From Campylobacter sp. MIT 12-8780 (GTDB lineage: Bacteria; Campylobacterota; Campylobacteria; Campylobacterales; Campylobacteraceae): a stretch of DNA of 64,000 nt. Positions 42,119-51,809 of the stretch are shown one piece after another. The notes under the pieces were generated by a model. It did not search any database and was not told the DNA's origin. It saw nothing but the letters and a program-made list of their open reading frames with translations. A program made the translations under genes and the position numbers. The stretch's first letter is position 1, and each line of letters begins with the position of its first letter. The DNA lies in contig NZ_QHLL01000008.1 of the NCBI RefSeq assembly GCF_006864535.1, positions 17,903-81,902 of the forward strand. Direction: 5' to 3'.

Positions 42119-44896
42119 TTACGCTTTAGTGATTTTTACCGCACATTTTTTAAAATCTGTTTGATTTGAAAGTGGGCAAGTCGCATCTAAAGTAACTTTG
42201 TTAATATAGACATTTTCATCAAACCAAGGCACATATACAAGTCCTACAGGCGGTTTGTTTCTACCACGCATATCAACGCGTGCTTTAACCTTGCCACGAC
42301 GCGATTCAACCCATACAAGATCGCCTTGTGCTAAACTAAGCTTCGCACAATCTTGTTCATTCATATAGCACAACGCCTCAGGCACAGCTCTATAAAGTTC
42401 AGGCACACGCATAGTCATCGTTCCACTATGCCAATGCTCTAAAACCCTACCTGTAGAAAGCCAGAAAGGATACTCAGCACTTGGACGCTCAGGAGCTTTC
42501 ATAAATGGACGGAAGAAAATCTTTGTTTTGTTTGCAAGTGAGAATTTCTCATCGCCAGAAGTTGGAGCGATTAAATTTCCTCTTTGCAAGGCTTTATCAG
42601 CAGCTCCATAAAAAGCAAAGTCTGAATTTGGAGCTGCTTTTTTAGCATAATAATCAAATTTGGTGTTAAAACGCCACTGGGTTTCTTTGCCATTGACTAC
42701 AGGCCATCTTAAGCCTCTTACTTGATGATAGGTGTTAAAATCTGCTAGATCGTGTCCGTGTCCAAGTCCGAATTTGCGGTATTCTTCCCAGAGGTATTTT
42801 TGCACGAAAAAGCCATAGCCTGTAAATTCTTTACCATCACTGCCTATAACCTTTCTTGCGTCACCTTTTACTTCGCTATTATCCACACCTTGCATTACAG
42901 CATCATCAGCGCTAAATTTTTTCGCATCTTCATTTGCATAAAGTACATCAAAAAGCGTGCTTTCTTCACTATAACCCATAGCCTTAGCTTCTTCTAAAAC
43001 GCTTGGTAAAGTCGTTTTATCATCAACCTTTGTTTCTCCCCATACTTCTTTAAGTTTAAAACGTTTTGCAAATTCCATCATCTGCCAAGTATCACTCATA
43101 GCTTCACCTATAGGTAAGACTTGTTGTTTCCAGTGTTGGGTTCTTCTTTCAGCATTGCCATACGCGCCCCATTTTTCATAAATCATCGCGCTTGGTAAGA
43201 TAAGATCAGCTACCTTTGCTGAAATACCCGGATAACTATCACTGACTACGATGAAATTATCCATAGTTCGTGCTGCTTCTATCCAGTGGTTTGCGTTGGC
43301 TGTATTTTGCCAAGGATTATTCACTTGTACCCAAGCAAATTTGATCTTGCCATCTTCTAAATCACGCATTATCTTAAGATAAGGAGCGCCCGGCTTTGGA
43401 TTTAAGGTTTTTGCTGGGAGTTTCCAAATTTTTTCTGTGATTTCTCTGTGTTTAGGATTTGCTACAACCATATCAGCTGGTAAGCGGTGTGAGAAAGTGC
43501 CTACTTCTCTAGCAGTGCCACAGGCTGATGGTTGTCCGGTTAGAGAAAATGCTCCACTTCCTGGTTTTGCTTGCTTACCAAGTAAATGATGTACCATATA
43601 CGCTTGCTCATTTACCCAAGTACCTCTTGTGTGTTGGTTAAAGCCCATAGTCCAAAAGCTCACAACTTTGCGGTTTTTTTCTATGTAAAGATTGGCAAGT
43701 TCTTGAAGTTTTTTCTTAAAATCTTCTAAGCTTTCATTATCATCACCTTTTGAAACCTTAGCCACATAGTCTAAAGTATAAGGTTCAAGGGCTTTTTTAA
43801 AGTCTTCAAAGCTGATTTCCCAGTGAGCCATAGCTGCACCTGCGTGCTTGTGTTCAAAAGTATCACCTGCTTTAACGCCAAGATAAGCTAAAGCTACGGC
43901 TTCTTCTTCATCAAGAACTATAGAGTTTTGTTTGGCGACTATATCTTTTTCTGCTTCTTTGAATTTTGGGTGGTTTGGATTGTTTCTCATACCATAACCA
44001 ATGTCAGCATAACCTGTAGTGAAAATGCAGTGATTTTTGATAAAATCCATATCCAAAGCTTCTGGGTGATTATAGACTATCTCTCTAGCGATGTAGTTCC
44101 ATATCGCTAAATCAGTATTTGGCTTAAAGATGATCTCACTATCTGCGATATGACTAGTGCGGTTTGAAAAAGTCGAGAGGTTGATAACCTTGACTTTATC
44201 TAAGTTTGAAAGTTTTCTATCTGAAACACGGCTCCATAAAATCGGGTGCATTTCAGCCATATTTGCTCCCCAAGTGATGATAGTATCGGTAAGTTCTATA
44301 TCATCATAACAGCCTGCTGGCTCATCAACTCCATAAGTTTGCATAAAAGCTACAACAGCTGAAGCCATGCAGTGTCTTGCGTTTGGATCGATATTGTTTG
44401 ATCTAAAGCCTCCTTTGATGAGCTTTACAGCCGCATAACCTTCTTGAACGGTGTATTGTCCGCTACCAAAAACAGCTATACCACTTGCACCAAGTTCATT
44501 GTAAGCCTTTCTAAACTGCTTTTCCATTTCATCAAAAGCTCTTTGCCAAGAAACTTGCTTGAATTTGCCTTTTTTATCAAATTCGCCCTTTTCATTGACA
44601 CGAAGCAAAGGTTGCACCAAACGATCCTCCCCATACATAATTTTAGCATTAAAATACCCCTTAATGCAGTTTAGCCCACGATTTACCGGAGCAGCTGGAT
44701 CGCCTTTAACTGCAACGATTTTGCCATCTTTTTTTGCGACCATGATACCACAGCCTGTTCCACAAAAACGGCATACTGATTTATCCCATTGCCATTGTTC
44801 TTGAGCATTAGCTAAAGCTGAACTTGGCAGACTCAAACCCGCAACGCCAGCAGCACTAGCAATAGCAGAGTTTTTGATAAAATCCCTTCTATTCAT
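42119..44896 (-). CDS. napA: Periplasmic nitrate reductase catalytic subunit NapA
   Basis: NapA is the molybdenum bis-MGD enzyme reducing nitrate to nitrite. The start used is ATG at 44896, giving [17 protein letters not shown], a twin-arginine leader, with GGAGGT seven bases upstream. An in-frame upstream extension is not supported. The 4Fe-4S site is [30 protein letters not shown] [19 protein letters not shown] and [12 protein letters not shown] are cofactor regions. At 925 residues it is typical. It heads napAGHBLD. There is no napF or napC. Confidence 0.97.
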   Translation of the reverse strand: MNRRDFIKNSAIASAAGVAGLSLPSSALANAQEQWQWDKSVCRFCGTGCGIMVAKKDGKIVAVKGDPAAPVNRGLNCIKGYFNAKIMYGEDRLVQPLLRVNEKGEFDKKGKFKQVSWQRAFDEMEKQFRKAYNELGASGIAVFGSGQYTVQEGYAAVKLIKGGFRSNNIDPNARHCMASAVVAFMQTYGVDEPAGCYDDIELTDTIITWGANMAEMHPILWSRVSDRKLSNLDKVKVINLSTFSNRTSHIADSEIIFKPNTDLAIWNYIAREIVYNHPEALDMDFIKNHCIFTTGYADIGYGMRNNPNHPKFKEAEKDIVAKQNSIVLDEEEAVALAYLGVKAGDTFEHKHAGAAMAHWEISFEDFKKALEPYTLDYVAKVSKGDDNESLEDFKKKLQELANLYIEKNRKVVSFWTMGFNQHTRGTWVNEQAYMVHHLLGKQAKPGSGAFSLTGQPSACGTAREVGTFSHRLPADMVVANPKHREITEKIWKLPAKTLNPKPGAPYLKIMRDLEDGKIKFAWVQVNNPWQNTANANHWIEAARTMDNFIVVSDSYPGISAKVADLILPSAMIYEKWGAYGNAERRTQHWKQQVLPIGEAMSDTWQMMEFAKRFKLKEVWGETKVDDKTTLPSVLEEAKAMGYSEESTLFDVLYANEDAKKFSADDAVMQGVDNSEVKGDARKVIGSDGKEFTGYGFFVQKYLWEEYRKFGLGHGHDLADFNTYHQVRGLRWPVVNGKETQWRFNTKFDYYAKKAAPNSDFAFYGAADKALQRGNLIAPTSGDEKFSLANKTKIFFRPFMKAPERPSAEYPFWLSTGRVLEHWHSGTMTMRVPELYRAVPEALCYMNEQDCAKLSLAQGDLVWVESRRGKVKARVDMRGRNKPPVGLVYVPWFDENVYINKVTLDATCPLSNQTDFKKCAVKITKA

Positions 44897-44928
44897 AAGA
44901 AAGACCTCCAAAATTTGATTTTCACTTC

Positions 44929-44934
44929 ATTGTA
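44929..44934 (-). promoter_or_regulatory. Extended -10 for the nap operon
   Basis: On the minus strand TCTGCTACAAT is an extended -10 (TACAAT), giving a start near 44922 and a 26-base leader with GGAGGT. Upstream to 45095 the sequence is AT-rich. Regulators such as RacR may bind there, but no operator was recognised. Confidence 0.65.
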
Positions 44935-45095
44935 GCAGAGTTTTTATTAAACGAATATAAAATGAATATTTTTCTAAGCATTATTTTTACATTTTTTTAA
45001 GGATTTTAAATTAAAGACTAGAATAATATTAATTAATATAAACAATATATAAAATTATCAAAATCACCACATTTTGAGTGCTTTTCAATGCTATT

Positions 45096-46352
45096 TTAAA
45101 GCAAGACATAAAACGGCACTAAATTTAAAACAACGCAAAAAAGAGCAAGCCATTTAAAACGAATGCTAATTAGAGCTAGTAATATATAGGCTAAGAGTAG
45201 GTTCAAGCTTATATTTGCAAAATTTAAGGCGTGAAATTTAAAGTTAAAGAAATCAAGTAAATAGCTATCTACTAGCCCTCCAAAGCCTATGAGGTGCAAA
45301 AACAAAACGCAGGGATAAAATACAACAAAAGCCGCACTTAAAGGTATGGCTAAAAACTGCTGGAAAGAAATAAGTGGGAAAAAATGTAACACTGGGATAA
45401 TCATCGCTAAAAAAGTCCATAAATTTAGCAAGATGATATTAATAAAAGCATTAAAATAGCTTGCGAAATGATGTAAATATAAAAAGATAAAAAATACTCC
45501 CAAAACTGAAAACAAAAAGCCTACGCTAAAAAGAAGCTGCGGAAATAAAGCAAGACAGATTAATACGCTAAAAAATAAATTCCCAAAATGAATGATTTTA
45601 TTATGCTTGGCTAAAAGATAAAAGCCAAACAAAGCCATTACTAAAGATCGCACAAAACTTGGCACAAAGCCGATGAGATAAGCATAAAAAAGCAAAAATA
45701 CAAAAATCATCACACTCAAATCAAGCCGTAAATTTCGGTAAGGAAAATAGCGTTTTTGAAAAAAGCTATAAAGTGGAGCAAAACAAAAAAAGAGCAAAGA
45801 AAAAATCAAAGCGATATGATAACCACTAATGGCTATGAGGTGAGCTATGCCGTAGTGATTGACATCATTTCGAAGCTCTTTTGAGACACTAAGGGCAAAA
45901 AATAAAGCCCCATAAAATTCCTTAACTTTTTCATCTTGGTGCTGATTGAGAAAATAAGGAATGATTTTATGTTTAAAAACAGGCTCTGTTGAAGTGATAT
46001 TTAAATCATAACTTGGCATATAAAAGCTTTTTGAAAGATAGTCTTTAAAGCTTACTTTGCTTGTAATAGCTCTTAAATTTAGCTTTGCATAGTTTGAAAT
46101 TTCTTTATCTTTAGCTGTAGTGGTATAAAAGTTAAAGTCCTTGCTAGCAAGCTTTAAAACCCTATAAGATCTGCCTTTTTCATTTGTTTTTATATAACTT
46201 AAAAGCACGCTAATATCTTTAAGATAGATATGCTTACTTTCTTTAAAGGCTAAAAAATGTCTGTATTCATAAAAAAGATTAAGACTAAAAACACAAAGGC
46301 AAAAAAATCCAAGAAAAAGGAATTCTTGGTATTTTTTTACCCATCTTTTCAT
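45096..46352 (-). CDS. comEC: ComEC/Rec2 competence-domain membrane protein
   Basis: Likely DNA-uptake channel for natural transformation. The 418-residue protein has eight to ten membrane segments and the signature HYGIAHLIAISGYHIALIFSL with FVPSFVRSLVMALFGFYLLA, typical of the competence domain. There is no C-terminal metallo-hydrolase domain, so it is much shorter than Bacillus ComEC, as in other Campylobacters. It overlaps the dedA-family gene by four bases. Confidence 0.88.
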   Translation of the reverse strand: MKRWVKKYQEFLFLGFFCLCVFSLNLFYEYRHFLAFKESKHIYLKDISVLLSYIKTNEKGRSYRVLKLASKDFNFYTTTAKDKEISNYAKLNLRAITSKVSFKDYLSKSFYMPSYDLNITSTEPVFKHKIIPYFLNQHQDEKVKEFYGALFFALSVSKELRNDVNHYGIAHLIAISGYHIALIFSLLFFCFAPLYSFFQKRYFPYRNLRLDLSVMIFVFLLFYAYLIGFVPSFVRSLVMALFGFYLLAKHNKIIHFGNLFFSVLICLALFPQLLFSVGFLFSVLGVFFIFLYLHHFASYFNAFINIILLNLWTFLAMIIPVLHFFPLISFQQFLAIPLSAAFVVFYPCVLFLHLIGFGGLVDSYLLDFFNFKFHALNFANISLNLLLAYILLALISIRFKWLALFCVVLNLVPFYVLL

Positions 46353-46912
46353 TGTGTTTTTTTAGAAAAAGAAGAAAGATAAAACCAAATCAAAACGATT
46401 AAAACAAGCAAAAACAAAGGCACAAGATAAGGATAAGTGCCTAAAGTATCCATAAAAGGTGTGATAACAGCTCCAAAAGCAAAGCCAGCATATCCTAAAG
46501 CTATAGCCCAAAGCAAGCTTGCAAATGTGTTGATAATGAAAAATTTCAAAAAGTTAAATTTCGCAAGTCCAGCCGCCATAGGAATAAAGGTTTTTAGTCC
46601 ATAGATAAATTTTTGAAGCAAAAGTAAAAAAACGCCGTATTGTTTGATCTTCATTTGAGCTAAAGCAAGCTTGCGTCGGTGTTTTTTAAAATACGGCATT
46701 AAATCTTTTTTATAGTATTTGCCTAAGATAAATAAAAGTGTCGAGCCAAGCGTATTTGCCACAAAGGCTAAGACTATGCAAAGGCTGAGGCTAAAATGCC
46801 CTCCAGCGCTTAACACTCCAGCAGCTAAGATAGCTACCATTCCACCACCTAATGAATACACAAACAATATAATATAACCATACTCAAGCAAGCTCGCGAT
46901 AGTTTCACTCAT
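46349..46912 (-). CDS. DedA/SNARE-associated family inner-membrane protein
   Basis: Polytopic protein of 187 residues with the DedA pattern: GGGMVAILAAGVLSAGGHF, LGSTLLFILGKYY, FIYGLKTFIPMAAGLAKFNF and WAIALGYAGFAFG. DedA proteins are thought to translocate lipid carriers such as undecaprenyl phosphate, which is family knowledge rather than something seen here. Located between comEC and rny. Confidence 0.88.
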   Translation of the reverse strand: MSETIASLLEYGYIILFVYSLGGGMVAILAAGVLSAGGHFSLSLCIVLAFVANTLGSTLLFILGKYYKKDLMPYFKKHRRKLALAQMKIKQYGVFLLLLQKFIYGLKTFIPMAAGLAKFNFLKFFIINTFASLLWAIALGYAGFAFGAVITPFMDTLGTYPYLVPLFLLVLIVLIWFYLSSFSKKTQ

Positions 46913-46923
46913 AAAAAAGCCTC

Positions 46924-48456
46924 TTATCTCGCGTAATCCACAGCCCTAAGCTCGCGTATAACATTGACTTTGATTTCGCCCGGAAATTGCACCTTATCTT
47001 GAATTTCACTAGCAATTTCTTTAGCTAAAAGCACGGCTTCATCATCATTGATAAGTTTTGCATTAGCAATGACTCTAATCTCACGCCCAGCATTGATAGC
47101 ATAAGCGTTTTTAATCCCTTCTTTGCTTTTGGCTATATTTTCAAGCTCAGTTACTCGTTTTAAAAAGGCTTCAAGAACTTCTCTTCTAGCTCCTGGACGC
47201 CCTGCTGAAAGCACATCAGCGGTGCAAACAGCCGCACTTTCCACGCTTGTAGCTTCTTCGTGTCCATGATGAGCGTAAATGGCGTTTATCACAGCTTCAG
47301 GCTCTTTATATCGTTTGCAAAGCTCGCCTCCTAAATCCACATGTGAGCCTTCAAAATCATGAGTTAAAGCTTTGCCTATATCGTGCAAAAGCCCAGCACG
47401 ACGAGCCAAGCTTTCATCGCCTCCGCATTCAGCAGCGATGATACCGGCTAAGTGAGCGACTTCTAAAGAGTGAGCAAGAGCATTTTGTCCGTAGCTTGCT
47501 CTGTATTTAAGCTTGCCGATAAGTTTAACTATCTCAGGGTGCATTTTGCTTAGCCCTAAATCCATGATGATATTTTCGCCTTCTTCAAGGATTGAGCTTT
47601 CAAAGTCTTTGCAGACTTTTTCATAAATTTCTTCTATGCGGGCAGGTTGAATGCGTCCATCTTCAACTAAGAGTTCTATAACCTTCGTCGCTATGGCTCT
47701 GCGGTAGAGGTTAAAGCAACTTACTATGATAGCTCCTGGCGTATCATCGATGATAATATCCACGCCTAGCACCATTTCTAGAGTTTTGACATTGCGTCCT
47801 TCTTTGCCTATAATGCGTCCTTTAAGCTCATCATTTTTGATATTTACGACATTGATGAGCCTTTCAGCTGCAAATTCGCCAGCAAAGCGAGAAGTCGCTT
47901 GTGCGATGATGTAGTTTGCCTTTCTTTTACCTTCGTTTTTGGCTTCTTCTTCGTATTTACGGACTATAGAAGCGATTTCTTGCCTTGAGTTTTCTTCGAC
48001 TTTTTTTAAGACGATTTTTTTGGCTTCTTCTTGGGTAAGTCCGGCTGAGCGTTCCAAGGTTTTTAAAACCTCTACTAGCTTTTCTTCGTAATTGTTTTTA
48101 AGATTAATGCTTTCTTCAAAAAGCTCTGTAGCCTTTTTTTGCTTTTTTTCTAGCTCTTGTGAGCTTTCTTTGAGATTTTGCTCTTTTTTGTGCAAATCAT
48201 CAAATTTTTGAGAATATTCTTTTTGCATTTTGTGGCTTTTATCCTCAAATTTCTTTTTGGCTTCAAATTCAGCATTTAAAACTGAATTTTTAGCATCCTT
48301 TAGCACAAGTTCAGCTTCGTATTCTATGGCTTTTGCTTTTGCTTTCGCCTGCTCAACAAAAATATCATGCTTTGCATCGTTTATTTTTTTGGCAACTATA
48401 TACCCAATCCCTACGCCTATGATAACGGCGATAAATGCAGTTAAAGTTATCAGCAT
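46924..48456 (-). CDS. rny: Ribonuclease Y
   Basis: RNase Y is a membrane-anchored endoribonuclease initiating mRNA decay. One N-terminal transmembrane helix (MLITLTAFIAVIIGVGIGYI) precedes a long coiled coil (about residues 25-140), a KH domain with GRIIGKEGRNVKTLE, and an HD domain with RRAGLLHDIGKALTHD. The C-terminus VNVIRELRAVDYAR is well conserved. Length 510. Its first 92 bases are also read by the end of fthC in another frame. Confidence 0.97.
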   Translation of the reverse strand: MLITLTAFIAVIIGVGIGYIVAKKINDAKHDIFVEQAKAKAKAIEYEAELVLKDAKNSVLNAEFEAKKKFEDKSHKMQKEYSQKFDDLHKKEQNLKESSQELEKKQKKATELFEESINLKNNYEEKLVEVLKTLERSAGLTQEEAKKIVLKKVEENSRQEIASIVRKYEEEAKNEGKRKANYIIAQATSRFAGEFAAERLINVVNIKNDELKGRIIGKEGRNVKTLEMVLGVDIIIDDTPGAIIVSCFNLYRRAIATKVIELLVEDGRIQPARIEEIYEKVCKDFESSILEEGENIIMDLGLSKMHPEIVKLIGKLKYRASYGQNALAHSLEVAHLAGIIAAECGGDESLARRAGLLHDIGKALTHDFEGSHVDLGGELCKRYKEPEAVINAIYAHHGHEEATSVESAAVCTADVLSAGRPGARREVLEAFLKRVTELENIAKSKEGIKNAYAINAGREIRVIANAKLINDDEAVLLAKEIASEIQDKVQFPGEIKVNVIRELRAVDYAR

Positions 48457-49000
48457 TTTTCAACTCTTTCTTATAAAATTTTTTAAAAGGGTTAAGATAG
48501 AAATCACCTTGTATATCGTGTTCTTGACTTAGTTTTATTTGGCTAAATCCCTGCGTAGCTTGCACAAAAACGATTAAAGGTTTATATTTTAAGCTTGCAA
48601 AAAACCTATCGTAAAAACCTTTACCATGTCCTATTCTTTTAAAGCTTTTATCCACGCCAAGCACTGGCACTATAGCTAAATCAATTCTAACACTCATCAA
48701 AGAATTCTTTGGTTCTTTAACCCCAAACCTCTTTTTATAAAAAGGTAGTCTTAATTTTATCACTTTTAAACTTTCATCTTGCATAAATGGAACAAAAAGC
48801 TGACAATTTTTACTGAATTCGTGTCTAAACTTATATAAATCAAGCTCATAAGTAAGTGGTAGGTAGATTAAGACATTTTTTGCTTTTGTGTTTTTTATGA
48901 GCTGAAGGCATTCTTTAAATACAGCAAAATCATGTCTGAAAAAGTATTTTTGAAGTTGGATCAATTTGCTTTTTTGCAATTTTCTAAATTCTTCTTTCAT
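48365..49000 (-). CDS. 5-formyltetrahydrofolate cyclo-ligase family protein
   Basis: Likely converts 5-formyl-THF to 5,10-methenyl-THF using ATP. Family blocks are NVLIYLPLTYELDLY, RFGVKEPK and the signature GVDKSFKRIGHGKGFYDRFF. The start used is ATG at 49000, preceded by GGATACACA. An upstream frame to 49039 covers the promoter of the divergent thioredoxin-like gene. The C-terminal roughly 30 residues, rich in Arg and Cys (CIYRRYHRRRDWVYSCQK), lie wholly in the overlap with rny and look unlike the family, so the reading frame may have lost its normal stop. Confidence 0.82.
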   Translation of the reverse strand: MKEEFRKLQKSKLIQLQKYFFRHDFAVFKECLQLIKNTKAKNVLIYLPLTYELDLYKFRHEFSKNCQLFVPFMQDESLKVIKLRLPFYKKRFGVKEPKNSLMSVRIDLAIVPVLGVDKSFKRIGHGKGFYDRFFASLKYKPLIVFVQATQGFSQIKLSQEHDIQGDFYLNPFKKFYKKELKNADNFNCIYRRYHRRRDWVYSCQKNKRCKA

Positions 49001-49025
49001 TGTGTATCCATTTATGAATTTCTTA

Positions 49026-49031
49026 TATAAT
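49026..49031 (+). promoter_or_regulatory. -10 for the thioredoxin-like lipoprotein and ftsY
   Basis: A perfect TATAAT in TTATATAATCTTAGC, 48 bases before the ATG, followed by AAAAGGAAAA as ribosome-binding site. Confidence 0.6.
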
Positions 49032-49078
49032 CTTAGCATTTTTTAAAAGATTTTAACGAAATTTAAAAAGGAAAATAA

Positions 49079-49618
49079 ATGAGAATTTTTATAACTTTGT
49101 TTTTAGCTCTTTTTTTAATCTCATGCTCAAGTGATGATAAAGATGAACAAAACGCAAGCTCACTTCTTTCTTGGGGACAGGGCAATAAACAAAGCTTTGA
49201 TCTTAAACTCAATAATGGCGAGAATTTATTTATCAAGTCAAATGAAGGAAAACTTGAGTTTGTGAGTAATGATAAGGCAACTTTATTTGTGTTTTTTACA
49301 ACTTGGTGTGCTCCGTGTTTGGCTGAAATTCCTCATCTTAACAAGCTTCAAGAAAAGTATCAAGATAATTTTAATATTATCGGTATTTTGCTTGAAGATA
49401 AAAATTCAAACGAAGTATCAAATTTCATAAATGAAAAACAAATCAGCTTTAAAGTGGCTTTGGGTGAGCCAAATTTCACCTTTGCTCAAAGCGTGGGTGG
49501 AGTAAATGCTATACCTACGATGATACTTTATTCAAGTTCTGGAGAGCTTGTGGGGCAGTATTTGGGTATTATCCCTCAAGAAATGCTTGATATTGACATT
49601 CAAAAAGCGATTATGTAA
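49079..49618 (+). CDS. Thioredoxin-fold lipoprotein (TlpA/ResA-like)
   Basis: Membrane-anchored periplasmic thiol-disulfide protein. Lipobox ISC with Cys16, then a linker, and a thioredoxin domain with active-site C77-A-P-C80 in TTWCAPCLAEIPHL and cis-Pro in NAIPTMILY. TlpA/ResA-like proteins reduce disulfides, for example in apocytochromes c; the partner is unknown here. Length 179. The stop overlaps the ftsY ATG by one base. Confidence 0.9.
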   Translation: MRIFITLFLALFLISCSSDDKDEQNASSLLSWGQGNKQSFDLKLNNGENLFIKSNEGKLEFVSNDKATLFVFFTTWCAPCLAEIPHLNKLQEKYQDNFNIIGILLEDKNSNEVSNFINEKQISFKVALGEPNFTFAQSVGGVNAIPTMILYSSSGELVGQYLGIIPQEMLDIDIQKAIM

Positions 49619-50484
49619 TGCTTGATTTTTTAAAAAAAGGTTTGCAAAAAACCTTTGCTAATTTTAGCGATCTTAAAAAGGGTAAGGAAAAAATTTCAAA
49701 AGATTTGCTTGAAGAAATGCTTCTTGAAGCTGATGTGAGCTATGAGATCATAGAAGAAATTTTATATTATCTTCCGCCAAGCGATGAGGTTAAAAAGGAA
49801 GATTTGCTACGCGTGATGAAGGCGTATTTTATCTATGATAAACCAAAAGCTATCGAGGAAAAACCCTTTGTTCAGCTTATCTTAGGTGTAAATGGGGCTG
49901 GAAAAACCACAAGTATTGCTAAACTTGCAAATTTTTATATACAAAATAATCAAAAGGTGATTTTAGGAGCTTGTGATACCTTTAGAGCTGGAGCGATCGA
50001 GCAGCTTAAGCTTTGGGCTAAAAAACTCGAACTTGACATAGTCGCTTCCGCACAAGGTCACGATCCTTCAGCTGTAGCGTATGATGCGATTAGCAAGGCT
50101 TTAGCCAAAAAATATGATAGGGTGATCCTAGATACAGCCGGACGTTTGCAAAATCAAAAAAATCTTGCTAGCGAGCTTGAAAAAATCGTGCGAATTTGTG
50201 CTAAAGCTATGCCAAATGCTCCCCATCAAAAAATCCTCGTACTTGATGGCACTCAAGGTAATGCTGGCATTTTGCAAGCTAGGGCTTTTAACGAGCTTGT
50301 TAAACTTGATGGCGTGATTATCACTAAGCTTGATGGCACGGCTAAGGGTGGGGCTTTATTTGGTATAGCAAAAGAGCTTGAGCTTCCTATACTTTATATA
50401 GGAGTAGGCGAGGGCGTAGAGGATTTACTTGAATTTAATGTTGATGAGTATTTGCAAGCTTTGCTTGAAGGTATTTTTGAGTAA
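49618..50484 (+). CDS. ftsY: Signal recognition particle receptor FtsY
   Basis: FtsY docks SRP-ribosome complexes at the membrane. The 288-residue protein has N domain residues 1-80 and G domain with P-loop GVNGAGKTTS (90-99), DTFRAGAIEQL, LDTAGRLQN and TKLDGTAKGGA. It lacks the long acidic A domain of E. coli FtsY, which is common. Membrane association likely uses the N-terminal MLDFLKKGLQKTF helix. In C. jejuni radA follows, whereas here a gene remnant follows. Confidence 0.96.
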   Translation: MLDFLKKGLQKTFANFSDLKKGKEKISKDLLEEMLLEADVSYEIIEEILYYLPPSDEVKKEDLLRVMKAYFIYDKPKAIEEKPFVQLILGVNGAGKTTSIAKLANFYIQNNQKVILGACDTFRAGAIEQLKLWAKKLELDIVASAQGHDPSAVAYDAISKALAKKYDRVILDTAGRLQNQKNLASELEKIVRICAKAMPNAPHQKILVLDGTQGNAGILQARAFNELVKLDGVIITKLDGTAKGGALFGIAKELELPILYIGVGEGVEDLLEFNVDEYLQALLEGIFE

Positions 50485-50810
50485 AAATGAGCTTTACTCT
50501 AGCTTTTTGCCCTGTTTTTTATAAAGCTCAAAGTATTTAAGCTTTTATATCAAGCAGATTTTCACTTTTTTCCTCTTGAGCTTCTTCTTTTTTTTAACTC
50601 AAGTTCTTTCTTTTGAGCTTGTTCTTGAAACTTAAGTGTAGGCTTGACATTATACTCTAAGCTTGTATCCAAAATGCCACTGCAAACCTCTAGTATCATT
50701 TATCTGCACCACCTTATCCAAATGGAATATATTTTAAAGCATAATTAAACTAAAATAAATTTTTTCTTAAAAAGAATACTTTATCTAAATCTTATACAAA
50801 AAAGTAGCAC
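50485..50810. other. Gap after ftsY holding a gene remnant
   Basis: This 326-base stretch has no intact gene. GAGCTTTA (50489-50496) and TAAAGCTC (50522-50529) could form a weak hairpin after ftsY. The rest contains the minus-strand remnant described separately, and AT-rich sequence towards 50810. Confidence 0.6.
50537..50699 (-). pseudogene. Frameshifted gene remnant, function unknown
   Basis: On the minus strand an ATG at 50699 opens a 45-codon frame (MILEVCSGILDTSLEYNVKP, then TLKFQEQAQKKELELKK). At an A8 run (50589-50596 region, seen as T8 on the plus strand) it shifts into Arg/Ser-rich sequence and stops at 50562. Moving by one base at that run restores a protein-like acidic tail (EEAQEEKSENLLDIKA) that ends in TAA at 50537. 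The sequence reads like the C-terminal end of a helical protein. I do not recognise it. Whether it is a decayed gene or phase-variable is open. Confidence 0.5.
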
Positions 50811-51155
50811 TCATTTTTTCAGCACCCAGCCTAAATAAAAGCAAAGCAAGCTTAAGGCTAAGACGATAAAATTTCGTAAAGTATAGTTTGAAATCAAAGC
50901 GATATTGGTTAAAGAAAGCATAAAACCAGCTGCTGCACTATAAATACACGCGCTACTCATCACACCATTTTGCACGGCTTTTCGGCACGGGCAGTTTTTA
51001 TACAGCTTTTTAAGGCTTGATTTTTGGCTTGGGTTTTGCTCTAATTGCTCGTGCTTTTTTGCAAATTTCATTCCTATGAGCGAAACAAGGGCTAAGAAGC
51101 TAAGATAATAGAGCAAAAACTCAAATAAAGAATCAAAAAGCGTTTGAAATACCAT
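50811..51155 (-). CDS. Small hydrophobic membrane protein
   Basis: The 114-residue protein has three or four membrane segments and a central cysteine pair (NCPCRKAVQ). The start used is ATG at 51155, overlapping the stop of the upstream hydrolase gene as TGATG; a longer frame to 51173 is possible. A similar small hydrophobic protein lies beside the same hydrolase in C. jejuni (Cj0808c as I recall). Function unknown. Confidence 0.78.
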   Translation of the reverse strand: MVFQTLFDSLFEFLLYYLSFLALVSLIGMKFAKKHEQLEQNPSQKSSLKKLYKNCPCRKAVQNGVMSSACIYSAAAGFMLSLTNIALISNYTLRNFIVLALSLLCFYLGWVLKK

Positions 51156-51751
51156 CAAAAGTTCCTTAGCCAAAAGTCAAGATGAGCTTGCTCGGTTTTT
51201 AGCGTGGTTTCTCCTCCGTGTCCTGGCAAAAGCCTTAGCTCATCTTTAAAGCTAGCCACTCGCTCTAGGCTTTGTTTCATTAAATTTGCATCAGAATAAG
51301 GAAAATCATACCTTCCAATACTTCCTTGAAACAAAAAATCCCCACTAAAAGCCAAGCCTTCACCGACAAGTTCTATCATACAACACCCCGGCGTGTGTCC
51401 GGGAAAAAGAAGGAATTTAAATTTCACTCCAGAGATGTCAAATTCATTTTCATCGGTGATTAAAACATCTGCTTTTGAATGCTCATGCCCCATACCAAAA
51501 GGATCGCTTAGCATAAACTCATCAAATTTATGTATATAAATAGGAGCCTTAAAATGCCTTTTTACCGCTTCGTTATCCCAAACATGATCAAAATGTCCGT
51601 GCGTATTTAAGATCGCTTTAACCTCAGTTGCATTTTGCTTTACAAAGTCAAATGCTCCATCTCCAGGATCGATGACAAAGTCTCCTTGCTCGCTTTTGAG
51701 TATGTAGCAATTTGTGCCGTAAGCCCCACACGCTTTTTTTAAAATTTGCAT
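51155..51751 (-). CDS. Metallo-beta-lactamase-fold hydrolase (glyoxalase II-like)
   Basis: Hydrolase of 198 residues with the metal motif H51-x-H53-x-D55-H56 in NTHGHFDHVWDN, further ligands in LLFPGHTPGCCMIEL and SGDFLFQGSIGRYDF, and a final LLPGHGGETTLKTE. Such proteins hydrolyse thioesters (glyoxalase II type), but the substrate is unproven. It is divergent from nadE. Confidence 0.88.
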   Translation of the reverse strand: MQILKKACGAYGTNCYILKSEQGDFVIDPGDGAFDFVKQNATEVKAILNTHGHFDHVWDNEAVKRHFKAPIYIHKFDEFMLSDPFGMGHEHSKADVLITDENEFDISGVKFKFLLFPGHTPGCCMIELVGEGLAFSGDFLFQGSIGRYDFPYSDANLMKQSLERVASFKDELRLLPGHGGETTLKTEQAHLDFWLRNF

Positions 51752-51776
51752 TTATTAATCCTTGTTAATTTTTAGT

Positions 51777-51782
51777 TATAAT
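51777..51782 (+). promoter_or_regulatory. -10 element for nadE-lpxK-thrC-kdsB
   Basis: TATAAT in TAGTTATAATTATAC, 28 bases before the nadE ATG, followed by AAGGATAG as ribosome-binding site. Confidence 0.6.
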
Positions 51783-51809
51783 TATACATTTTTAAGTTAA
51801 GGATAGAAA

